DNA of 9,395 nucleotides, taken from the NCBI GenBank assembly GCA_017882245.1, contig JADGPV010000171.1:1-9395 (forward strand), written 5' to 3'. Under the pieces are notes generated by a model. The model had not been told where the DNA came from. It was given only the letters and a program-made list of their open reading frames with translations, and did not search any database. Source of the stretch: Bacteroidales bacterium. Its GTDB lineage: Bacteria > Bacteroidota > Bacteroidia > Bacteroidales > VadinHA17. A program made the position numbers and the translations under genes. Of the stretch, positions 1-7,034 are shown one piece after another (position 1 is the first letter of the stretch; each line of letters opens with the position of its first letter).

Positions 1-210
1 GGCAATAAGCGCTGCGAAAGCTATCAGACCTGCGTTCTTGGCGTAGAACATGCTTCCATAAGGATCAAACCCTGCATATTTAGGAAAAAGGACAAGGGCA
101 ACTGCAATAAGGCAAATGACCATAATGTTTACCAGGTCCTTCAGGGTGACCGGTGAGGAAAGATTTCTTTCATCATCAGCTTTTTTTACTTCCGGATTAA
201 GATTTTCCAT
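1..210 (-). CDS. Putative integral membrane protein, N-terminal 70 codons only
   Basis: An open frame on the minus strand begins with ATG at 210-208 and is still open at the left edge. The visible 70 residues begin MENLNPEVKK, a charged cytoplasmic-looking tail of about 20 residues. A strongly hydrophobic segment follows at about 26-43 (LVNIMVICLIAVALVLFP). After a short loop (KYAGFDPYGSMFYAKN), a second hydrophobic stretch starts near residue 60 (AGLIAFAALIA). An in-frame TAA twelve codons or fewer upstream makes 210 the likely start. The loop plus second segment (FYAKNAGLIAF) vaguely recalls the N-terminal region of DUF4153-type multipass membrane proteins, but this is a recollection of pattern, not an alignment. 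It lies 68 bp downstream of the synthase gene on the same strand, so it may be co-transcribed with the carotenoid pair. A carotenoid-related function cannot be claimed. It is absent from simple ORF lists because it has no stop inside the window. Confidence 0.6.
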   Translation of the reverse strand, partial: MENLNPEVKKADDERNLSSPVTLKDLVNIMVICLIAVALVLFPKYAGFDPYGSMFYAKNAGLIAFAALIA

Positions 211-252
211 AGCCGCTTCTTCTTGAAATTACTCTGAAAGGTACATTTTTTT

Positions 253-278
253 ATCATCCTAGCTCCTAGCTCCATGAT
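253..278. repeat. Tandem heptamer CTAGCTC x2 inside an imperfect dyad
   Basis: Directly after the synthase stop codon, the heptamer CTAGCTC occurs twice in tandem (259-265 and 266-272), and one further C matches. The block is flanked by ATCAT (253-257) and its complement ATGAT (274-278), and contains two self-complementary AGCT tetramers, so an imperfect hairpin is possible. In the direction of synthase transcription it is followed by a run of A rather than T, so it is not a standard intrinsic terminator. It may be a remnant of a short intergenic repeat family, but one locus cannot show that. Confidence 0.4.
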
Positions 279-1208
279 CTATACCTTTGACCTTTCTATG
301 ACACTCCTCACTCTTTCCCGTGTCTCAGAAGGAGAAGGATTCAGTTCTTCAGTCGAGAACGTCCCCTTATCCGGATGAATACGTTCAAAAACCATCATAT
401 ACAGGTCGAATATTATCTCAAGGCTGAGCTTGTATCGCGGTTCCAGAAGAGGACAGACTTCATCCATTACTTTTAGAGTACTTAACCTGTATCCGTCAGC
501 GATCCTGTAATACTCCCTCATCATTTCACGAAATCCGCTGGTAATTGGTGCTCCCATAGCGATTTTTTTCAGGTCAATTCTGGTGAGGTGATAACTGGCA
601 ATGATATCATCGGCAAAACAGCAGAGATTATTAAGCTGGTCCTTACGAAAATCGCGGATAATGTGCACGAAATAGCTGAACATTGCACAGGGCGATGCCG
701 TACGCCGCACATTAAACGGAGGATCACAATAAGTGCCCTGTGTCTCTTTCAGCCCTGCAAGGTGAACAAATATAGATGCAGGAGCAACAGAAGCCCCTCC
801 GGCATATTGAACAAAATCACCGATAGTAGCAAACCCATCGTAATTGACGTCATAAAGCATTGATTCCGCAAACGATTCAAGAGCCCATACAGGTATCCTG
901 AACCGTTTGACCGTATCAGCCAGTTCAGTGCCGAAAGGTGCCAGATCCTTTCCATCCTTAAGCATATCCATCCACTGCTTTATAATGTCTTTAAAGCGTG
1001 TCTTTTCCTCCTCAGCGATACCTCTGTGTTCAGCCTTGTAATTGTCTATCTGGTCATCTAAACTACGCATGAAGTGGTAACAGGTTCGCGCTGCCTGGTA
1101 ACGCGCGTCATCCCAGAAATTTGCTGCGATAAGTATATTTGGATGATCGATGATTTTCTCAAAGTCGATTGATTCAAAAAGTCTGATGAATTCTTCCCCG
1201 GTTTTCAT
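279..1208 (-). CDS. crtB: Squalene/phytoene synthase family protein (probable CrtB-type)
   Basis: This 309-residue protein has the length and layout of the trans-isoprenyl diphosphate synthases that join two prenyl diphosphates head to head (two GGPP to phytoene, or two FPP to squalene or dehydrosqualene). Both aspartate-rich, Mg-binding motifs can be seen: DDQID at residues 51-55, preceded by YHFMRSL, and RDFRKD at 185-190 within HIIRDFRKD. Between them lies QYAGGASVAPASIF at about 134-147, matching the usual glycine/alanine-rich helix. The rest is divergent: after motif two, canonical CrtB proteins have a GRxYLP-like stretch, and here it reads QLNNLCCFADD. The start codon overlaps the stop of the upstream CrtI gene as ATGA, implying translational coupling and a shared pathway, which favours phytoene or dehydrosqualene synthase over a hopanoid squalene synthase. 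C40 versus C30 product specificity cannot be read from the sequence. No signal peptide; probably cytosolic and membrane-associated. Confidence 0.82.
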   Translation of the reverse strand: MKTGEEFIRLFESIDFEKIIDHPNILIAANFWDDARYQAARTCYHFMRSLDDQIDNYKAEHRGIAEEEKTRFKDIIKQWMDMLKDGKDLAPFGTELADTVKRFRIPVWALESFAESMLYDVNYDGFATIGDFVQYAGGASVAPASIFVHLAGLKETQGTYCDPPFNVRRTASPCAMFSYFVHIIRDFRKDQLNNLCCFADDIIASYHLTRIDLKKIAMGAPITSGFREMMREYYRIADGYRLSTLKVMDEVCPLLEPRYKLSLEIIFDLYMMVFERIHPDKGTFSTEELNPSPSETRERVRSVIERSKV

Positions 1209-2713
1209 TGCTTCCCCCGATTAACATTTTTCTGTTCGCTTAAGATTCTCTCCGACACAAGTCTTGCTGACAGCAGCACCATGGGAATACCGTTACCCGG
1301 ATGTGTACTTCCGCCCGTGAAATACAGGTTTCTGTAATGTTGATCCCTGTTATGGGGCCTGAAGTACCCCATCTGAAGGATGTTGTGCGCCAGGCTGCCA
1401 AAGACAGAACCCCTGCTGATATTTAAAACTTCTTCCCATTCTGCCGGAGGCACGGTAATCTCAAACTTTATATGATCTTCAATATCATTTATGCCGATCT
1501 TCTTCAGTTTCCTTATGACAGCCCTGCGGGCGATATCTGTCAGATGATCCCAGTCCTGCGGATTTTTTTTATCAAGGTGGCCCACACCCACTGCTACAGA
1601 GAATGTGTCACATCCGGCAGGCGCTGCTGAAGGATCAGTTCGCACGGGAGCATGTATGTAAAAGCAGGGGTCGTCTCCCATCGATTTGTCCCTGAAGATC
1701 CTGTCAAGACCGTTGCGGAAATCGTCCGAAAGAAATGTGCTGTGCTGCCCGATTTGCGGATACTGTTTATCCAGCCCCCAGTGAATCACAAGCGCCGAGC
1801 ACGAGTATTTCATCCGTTCGAGACGGCGGGATTTAAAGCCGGATGGCAGTAGCTTCCGGTACACATAGGGGAGGTCCGCATTGGCAATAATTATATCTGC
1901 CTTTGCCTCCTTACCGTCGCTGAACACAACTCCGGAGGCGCTTTTCCCTTCAGTGGATATGCGTACCACTGGTTTGCTGAAATGGAATATGACGCCATGC
2001 TCTTCAGCTGTCTCCATCAGTTTTTTCACTACACTATACATTCCACCGATAGGGAACATAGACCCTTCAGTAAGCTCGGCTGACGGTATCATTGAAAAAA
2101 GAGCGGGAGAGGTGAAGGGGCTTTGTCCCACATAAATATTCTGAAAAGTGTAAGCCATCTGCAGGTGCTTTGACCTGAAGAAACGGGCAGTGTAGCGGCT
2201 GTGCGTTATATATGTCTTTAGCCTGATGAGCAGCAGGGCGTTGGTGAGGTTAAAGAAGTCGAAGAACCTGGTGAAGTTGCGTCCGATAAGCTTTTCAAAA
2301 GCTGTCTTATAGAGTGTAAAGCCTGTACTAACATACCTTTCAGCGCTGGCGAAGCTTCCCGGCTCAATTTTCTCAAGCTGCTCCTCCATCCTTTGCTTAT
2401 TGGTGGTGAAATCCAGCTTGCTGCCATCATCAAACCAGACAGAATAAATATTATCAAGAGCTTTAACCTTAAGGTCTTTTTCCAGTGTCAGTCCCAGTGA
2501 GTTTAAGACATCGCGATAGACATCGGGCATCAACATCATCGTTGCTCCAATGTCAAAACGGTGGCCGTCGCGGATTATCTGTCCGCATCGCCCTCCGGGG
2601 GAGTCGTTTTTTTCATACACATCTACCCTGTATCCATTTTTTGCCAGGAAAATTGATGTCGCGATTCCTCCTATCCCGGCACCGATTATCAATGCCGTCC
2701 CGGTATTTGCCAT
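1205..2713 (-). CDS. crtI: Phytoene desaturase family FAD-dependent enzyme (CrtI/CrtN type)
   Basis: This 502-residue protein is a full-length member of the CrtI family of carotenoid desaturases, which use FAD to introduce double bonds into phytoene (giving neurosporene, lycopene or beyond) or into dehydrosqualene in C30 pathways. The N-terminus carries the Rossmann dinucleotide-binding motif GAGIGG at 11-16, the acidic residue E34 that should bind the FAD ribose, and SPGGRCG at 38-44. The C-terminus carries the family signature YFTGGSTHPGNGIP (about 464-477), followed by the hydrophobic helix VLLSARL. Internal GSMFPIGGMYSVV also fits the family. There is no signal peptide; these enzymes are usually peripheral membrane proteins. 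It is the first gene of a coupled pair with the synthase (ATGA overlap). A promoter-like sequence lies about 60 bp upstream. The family also includes cis-trans isomerising and ketolase-like members, so the number of desaturation steps is not determined. The family call itself is firm. Confidence 0.92.
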   Translation of the reverse strand: MANTGTALIIGAGIGGIATSIFLAKNGYRVDVYEKNDSPGGRCGQIIRDGHRFDIGATMMLMPDVYRDVLNSLGLTLEKDLKVKALDNIYSVWFDDGSKLDFTTNKQRMEEQLEKIEPGSFASAERYVSTGFTLYKTAFEKLIGRNFTRFFDFFNLTNALLLIRLKTYITHSRYTARFFRSKHLQMAYTFQNIYVGQSPFTSPALFSMIPSAELTEGSMFPIGGMYSVVKKLMETAEEHGVIFHFSKPVVRISTEGKSASGVVFSDGKEAKADIIIANADLPYVYRKLLPSGFKSRRLERMKYSCSALVIHWGLDKQYPQIGQHSTFLSDDFRNGLDRIFRDKSMGDDPCFYIHAPVRTDPSAAPAGCDTFSVAVGVGHLDKKNPQDWDHLTDIARRAVIRKLKKIGINDIEDHIKFEITVPPAEWEEVLNISRGSVFGSLAHNILQMGYFRPHNRDQHYRNLYFTGGSTHPGNGIPMVLLSARLVSERILSEQKNVNRGKQ

Positions 2714-2775
2714 GCGGTTTGAAAGCTAATGTCAATGTTTATTTCCTAAACTGTCTTTCATTATCAACAGTAAAG

Positions 2776-2805
2776 CAAATATATCAATAAACATAAAATG
2801 TGAAA
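2776..2805 (-). promoter_or_regulatory. Candidate Bacteroidota-type promoter for the crtI-crtB pair
   Basis: On the minus strand, TATATTTG (2783-2776) matches the Bacteroidota -7 consensus TAnnTTTG exactly. TTTC (2805-2802) lies 18 bp upstream, one base from the -33 consensus TTTG. Transcription would begin near 2769, giving a leader of about 55 nt before the desaturase ATG at 2713. The stretch lies wholly inside the 117-bp gap between the outer-membrane protein gene and crtI. The match is by eye in AT-rich DNA, so a chance match is possible. Confidence 0.45.
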
Positions 2806-2830
2806 GGGATGATGGTGCAAGACCGAAATT

Positions 2831-3799
2831 TTACTTTGGCTTAATGTAGAATGAGACATCAATTCCAAAAGTGAAGTGCTTCAGATCAATCTCTCTGTCA
2901 GTAGTAAGATAGTTACCTCTGGAGTAGAGCCAGGGACTCCTGGTCAGTTTAAAGATATAACCTCCGTAAAGGCCAAGGGTCCAATAATTACTTTCCGGGG
3001 TATTGTCAAAATAGAATTTATAATCGACGTTAAGTCCTGCCGAAAGTGTCGTCTGGTTAAACCTGAGGTCGAGGTCTCTCTGATCAAGGTACTGTGTAAG
3101 AGGGATTTTTTTGTCATTTGCATAGTTGAGCAGGCGAAACCTCATCCATCTGAACGACAGCATTGGTGTAAGGCGCAGACCTGTTGAGCTGATGAGGTCA
3201 TAACCCAGGTTCAGGCTATATACTTTGATCCTCATGGCAACTATAAGAGAATCATTATCTTTATTGTAATCGTATCCCCATCCAAAACCTATTCCGGTAT
3301 AAAATCTTGAGAATGAACCTCCAATTTCCGGTCCGGCAACAGCGAAAAAGTTCATCAAATCAGTATTGTAGGATCCGATCAATGAAGCAAAATCATCAAA
3401 GTCAACGAAGTATAAACTCAGAGGGATGCGTGGCCTTAACTCAAATAGTTGACGGTCCTGGGACTGATATTTGTCCGGATACAGATCCTCGTCGAGGTAC
3501 ATTGGGGTAAGGGTGACCTTCAGAGGATAGGCGGTTGATTCATTCAGATTTATCTCAACAGGTTTGAACCCGAGGCATTCTACATGCAGCTTCATCTCCT
3601 TTTCCTGATCAATAACGAGACTGAAGACACCATCCTTGTCAGCCGTTGCGCAGTTACGGGTGTTGGTCTGGCAGACAGTGGGGCCTACAATGGGTACCCC
3701 GCGTTGATCGGTTACAATTCCGTTAATCTGCCTTCCCTGCGCTGAGATTTGAATGACGGCGAAAGAAAAAATGCAAAACAATGCTAAATGTCTCTGCAT
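2831..3799 (-). CDS. Outer-membrane protein: carboxypeptidase-regulatory-like domain plus probable beta-barrel
   Basis: This 322-residue protein begins with a signal peptide (MQRHLALFCIFSFAVIQISA, cleavage predicted after ISA before QG at 20/21). Residues about 22-98 form a CarboxypepD_reg-like beta-sandwich: GRQINGIVTDQRGVPIVGPTV at the start, a DKDGVFSL turn near 55-61, and strands ending in LKVTLTPM. This is the domain found at the N-terminus of SusC proteins. The remainder, from about 126, has alternating aromatic and polar residues and repeated glycine-aromatic turns (FYTGIGFGWGY, NYWTLGLYGGY) and ends in an amphipathic strand, FGIDVSFYIKPK, consistent with a small outer-membrane barrel. 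There is no TonB plug and no lipobox. An unusual cysteine pair (C43, C50) sits in the first domain. I do not recognise a specific family and cannot name a function. It is 117 bp upstream of crtI on the same strand with no clear terminator between, so read-through is possible, but a promoter-like sequence in the gap suggests separate transcription. Confidence 0.75.
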   Translation of the reverse strand: MQRHLALFCIFSFAVIQISAQGRQINGIVTDQRGVPIVGPTVCQTNTRNCATADKDGVFSLVIDQEKEMKLHVECLGFKPVEINLNESTAYPLKVTLTPMYLDEDLYPDKYQSQDRQLFELRPRIPLSLYFVDFDDFASLIGSYNTDLMNFFAVAGPEIGGSFSRFYTGIGFGWGYDYNKDNDSLIVAMRIKVYSLNLGYDLISSTGLRLTPMLSFRWMRFRLLNYANDKKIPLTQYLDQRDLDLRFNQTTLSAGLNVDYKFYFDNTPESNYWTLGLYGGYIFKLTRSPWLYSRGNYLTTDREIDLKHFTFGIDVSFYIKPK

Positions 3800-3810
3800 G
3801 TCTCAACGGG

Positions 3811-3842
3811 ATAAATTATATTTTCTCAAAAATATAATTTAT
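3811..3842. repeat. Perfect 14-bp inverted repeat, 4-nt centre, in the divergent intergenic region
   Basis: The left arm ATAAATTATATTTT (3811-3824) and the right arm AAAATATAATTTAT (3829-3842) are exact reverse complements separated by CTCA. The dyad begins 12 bp upstream of the start codon of the minus-strand outer-membrane protein gene and lies about 150 bp from the probable start of the plus-strand SusC gene. On the minus strand, TATTTTTG (3834-3827), a match to the TAnnTTTG -7 box, overlaps the centre and right arm, but I find no good -33 element at the right distance. It could be an operator over that promoter or an RNA hairpin close to the start codon. The arms are pure A/T, so the RNA hairpin would be weak. 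The remainder of the spacer (3843-3995) is AT-rich, with no convincing promoter on the plus strand. Confidence 0.7.
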
Positions 3843-3995
3843 AAACAAATGATATACATATATATAAAAATTCCTGTTGTGGTAAAGAATAGGTGCATCC
3901 AAGGTACCTGAAAGGATATGAGAAATTCAGAAAGCAAGTCGATTTTTACTTATTTTAACATTTATTATGTAAATTACACAAAATTAACCCAAACT

Positions 3996-6900
3996 ATGAA
4001 ACAATTACTATCTCTTTTGTTCATTTTCGCGCTTTATCTGCAGCCCCTGATGGCTCAGGGACAGATAAAAGGCAAAGTAGTTGATGATCAGAATCTCCCG
4101 TTACCTGGTGCATCTGTTCTTGTAAAAGGCACCTTGAGGGGTACAATGACTGACATCAACGGAACCTTCAGCATCGCTGCTTCACCAGCGGACACACTAG
4201 TGGTTTCGATGGTTGGTACTACAACGCAATATGTCGGCGTTGGCAATAGAACAACCATCGAGGTTAAACTGCTTACTGAAACAACAATGATGGATGAAGT
4301 CGTTGTGGTAGGTTATGGTACCCAAAAGGTCAAGGACCTTACCTCCGCGATTTCAACAGTCAAATCTGAAGAGCTTGCGAAAACGCCGTCCGGCCAGGCA
4401 ATGCAGGCATTGCAGGGTAAAGTGGCAGGCTTGCAGGTGGTCTCCAGCGGGGGTCCGGGTAGTTCACCTACCATCCGCGTCCGCGGTATAGGTTCTTACC
4501 CCGGGCAGAACAATGAAGCTCCCCTCTATGTGGTTGACGGGATGTTCTTTGACAATATCGATTTTTTGAATCCCAGTGACATTGAATCGATTTCTGTTCT
4601 GAAGGATGCCTCCGCAGCAGCCATTTACGGTGTAAGAGCCGCCAACGGAGTTATACTGATTGAGACAAAATCAGGCAGCTACAACAAGAAAGCTGATATC
4701 TCTTATGACGGTTACTACGGAACGCAGATCGCTCAGAATGTGCTGAAAATGGCCAATGCTGCACAGTTTACGACCATGGCGATGGAATCAGGCTCGGCAG
4801 CCGATGCAAGTTTCATTCTGAATGCCATGCAGCGTTACGGAAGAAGCCGGATCGACCCGAATGTGCCTGACGTAAATACTGACTGGTATAATGAAATTCT
4901 TCAACCGGCTCCAATTCAGAACCACAGCCTGAGCCTTTCGGGCGGGGACGATAAGGCTGCCTACTCAATCGGAGCAAACTTCTTTTCCCAGGGCGGTATC
5001 CTGAAAATGAAAAACAGCTATGAGCGGTTTAACCTCCGTGCCAAAATTGATTTCAAGGCAACTGACTGGTTAACCGTGGGCGGAAACATGCTCATGAGTA
5101 ATGCAACCAAGTTCTCTGAAGAAAGCGGTGTATGGAACATGGCCTATCTAGCTGTTCCGATTTTACCCCTTTATGATGAGCAAAATGTCAGCGCATGGCC
5201 GAAGCCCTATTCCAATGCACAGGATCTGGGCTACAGGAGCGGACAAAACCCGTTGCCTTTTATGGATCTCGACGAGATTCGCAATCTGATCAAGCAGATG
5301 CTGGCCAATTTCTACGTAAAAATTGACCTCATACCTGATAAATTATCATTTAAGACAACCTATAATCACGCTTTTACATCAACTGACGGAAGAAGTACTT
5401 ACTTACCTTTCTTTATTGGCAACAGTTTTCAGAGGGAGCATGCTCAATTATATAAATCCTCTTCAACTGCTTCTGACCAGATATGGGATAATGTACTGAC
5501 CTTTACCGACACTTTTGGTAAACATAACATGACAGTTATGGCAGGTACCTCCTTCAGGGACGAAGCTTCCAATTATCTGAATGCATCGGGGCTCGACTTC
5601 CCTTATGCTCATGAACAATCATGGTACCTCAGCCAGTCCGGTAGCAAACCTGAGAGCGGTGTCGGGGATGGAGGTCTCAGACAATACGGGCTTTCCTATT
5701 TCGGCAGGCTGTCATATAATTACAACGACAGGTATTTGCTCTACGCAACAATGAGGGCTGACGGAAGCTCCAAATATCAGCAGAAATGGGGCTATTTCCC
5801 GACTGTCGGTGCCGGCTGGGTAATTTCAGAGGAAGATTTTATGAAGAACAATGGTTTCTTTGACTTCCTTAAAATACGCGGCGGATGGGGAGAGCTGGGT
5901 AATGACAAGATACAGGCCAGCGACGGTGCAATCACCACTAATGTTGTCCATACTGCTATTAATGATGTACTTGTTGCCGGTACTCAGACCACAAACACCT
6001 TTTCATCCCTTAAATGGGAAGTTACAGCAGAAACAAACATTGGCCTGACTGCCAAGATGTTCAAAAACCGTCTATCACTGGATGCTGACTATTTTCTCCG
6101 TAATACCAAGAATGCAGCTATTTATGTGACAATCCCCGGAACAGGAGGCAGTGTCCTGAAAAATGTGGGAGTTATCAGAAACTCCGGAATAGAAGTATTG
6201 CTGAACTGGACTGAGAATTTATCAGCAGATTTCATGTATAATGTAGGGTTAAACTTTTCGACGCTTAAAAATGAAGTGCGTGATCTTTACGGACAGCCCT
6301 ACATCGACGGAGGCTCTGCAGAATTCAGGCAGCGTTCAATGGTAGGTCAACCCCTGCTTGCATTCTTTGGATATGAGGTGCTTGGGGTTTACCAGAATGC
6401 AGGTGAGATTGAAGCTGATCCATCGGCTCCTGTCGGTGCTGTTCCGGGTGATTTCAAGTACAAGGACCAGCAGAAGGAAGGACAGGAGGGATATGGTGTC
6501 ATCAATGATGATGACAGGGTTATTCTTGGTTCCTACTTCCCTACACTTATGTATGGAGGTAACCTTGCAATCTCATGGAAGGGATTTGATCTTTCGGCCA
6601 ATGTGCTGGGCCAGACGGGTAACAAAATCCTGAACCGTAAACGCGGTGAAGTAATCTGGACAGCAGATCAGAATATGGACGCTGACCTTGCTCTCAACCG
6701 CTGGCATGGTGAAGGGACCTCTAATAAATACCCCTCTTCTGCCGGTTTGAGAAGAGGCTGGAACCAGAAAATGAGCGACTATTTAGTTGAAGACGGGTCA
6801 TTTTTCAGGGTGCAGAACGTACAGCTGTCTTATAATATAAGAGGTGCGAAACTGTTTGGCGCTTCCATGCCTGAGACTAAAATCTCTCTGACGGCCGACA

Positions 6901-7016
6901 GGCCCGTTACCTTGTTCAAATACAACGGGTTCAATCCTGAAGTGGCCAACGGAATAGATACTCAGACCTATCCTGTTCCTGCAGTCTACACAGTAGGGCT
7001 TAATGTCAAATTTTAA
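3996..7016 (+). CDS. SusC/RagA-type TonB-linked outer-membrane transporter
   Basis: From ATG 3996 the protein is 1006 residues, normal for SusC-like transporters, which import glycan fragments or other polymers with a SusD partner lid, powered by TonB-ExbBD. A signal peptide (MKQLLSLLFIFALYLQPLMAQ, 1-21) is followed by a CarboxypepD_reg-like domain (about 22-95: QIKGKVVDDQNLPLPGA, then GTMTDINGTFSI). The SusC signature DEVVVVGYGTQ is at 100-110. The plug is at about 111-226, with VRGIGS, LYVVDG (177-182) and SVLKDASAAAIYGVRAANG (200-218). A long beta-barrel follows and ends in the terminal aromatic VGLNVKF. No STN domain is present, so no direct link to an anti-sigma factor is indicated. The frame is open further upstream to ATG 3918, but 3996 places the signal peptide at the very N-terminus and follows an A-rich leader. 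The SusD gene begins 18 bp after the stop. The substrate cannot be inferred from this protein alone. Confidence 0.95.
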   Translation: MKQLLSLLFIFALYLQPLMAQGQIKGKVVDDQNLPLPGASVLVKGTLRGTMTDINGTFSIAASPADTLVVSMVGTTTQYVGVGNRTTIEVKLLTETTMMDEVVVVGYGTQKVKDLTSAISTVKSEELAKTPSGQAMQALQGKVAGLQVVSSGGPGSSPTIRVRGIGSYPGQNNEAPLYVVDGMFFDNIDFLNPSDIESISVLKDASAAAIYGVRAANGVILIETKSGSYNKKADISYDGYYGTQIAQNVLKMANAAQFTTMAMESGSAADASFILNAMQRYGRSRIDPNVPDVNTDWYNEILQPAPIQNHSLSLSGGDDKAAYSIGANFFSQGGILKMKNSYERFNLRAKIDFKATDWLTVGGNMLMSNATKFSEESGVWNMAYLAVPILPLYDEQNVSAWPKPYSNAQDLGYRSGQNPLPFMDLDEIRNLIKQMLANFYVKIDLIPDKLSFKTTYNHAFTSTDGRSTYLPFFIGNSFQREHAQLYKSSSTASDQIWDNVLTFTDTFGKHNMTVMAGTSFRDEASNYLNASGLDFPYAHEQSWYLSQSGSKPESGVGDGGLRQYGLSYFGRLSYNYNDRYLLYATMRADGSSKYQQKWGYFPTVGAGWVISEEDFMKNNGFFDFLKIRGGWGELGNDKIQASDGAITTNVVHTAINDVLVAGTQTTNTFSSLKWEVTAETNIGLTAKMFKNRLSLDADYFLRNTKNAAIYVTIPGTGGSVLKNVGVIRNSGIEVLLNWTENLSADFMYNVGLNFSTLKNEVRDLYGQPYIDGGSAEFRQRSMVGQPLLAFFGYEVLGVYQNAGEIEADPSAPVGAVPGDFKYKDQQKEGQEGYGVINDDDRVILGSYFPTLMYGGNLAISWKGFDLSANVLGQTGNKILNRKRGEVIWTADQNMDADLALNRWHGEGTSNKYPSSAGLRRGWNQKMSDYLVEDGSFFRVQNVQLSYNIRGAKLFGASMPETKISLTADRPVTLFKYNGFNPEVANGIDTQTYPVPAVYTVGLNVKF

Positions 7017-7034
7017 TGAGTAAAAATTAAGACT

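Noticed and set aside
253..278. Intrinsic terminator after the synthase gene
   Set aside because: The dyad is imperfect and, in the direction of transcription, is followed by A residues rather than a T run.
588..863. Plus-strand open frame of 91 codons inside the synthase gene
   Set aside because: It lies fully antisense to a gene with clear Asp-rich motifs, and its translation shows no recognisable domain or signal. Treated as a shadow frame.
3827..3834. Promoter -7 box (TATTTTTG on the minus strand) for the outer-membrane protein gene
   Set aside because: It matches TAnnTTTG, but no TTTG- or TTG-like -33 element lies 17-23 bp upstream, and matches are expected in AT-rich DNA. Mentioned only with the inverted repeat, not as its own feature.
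3902..3909. AGGTACCT palindrome in the SusC leader
   Set aside because: Eight self-complementary bases are too short to mean much, and no second copy was seen nearby.
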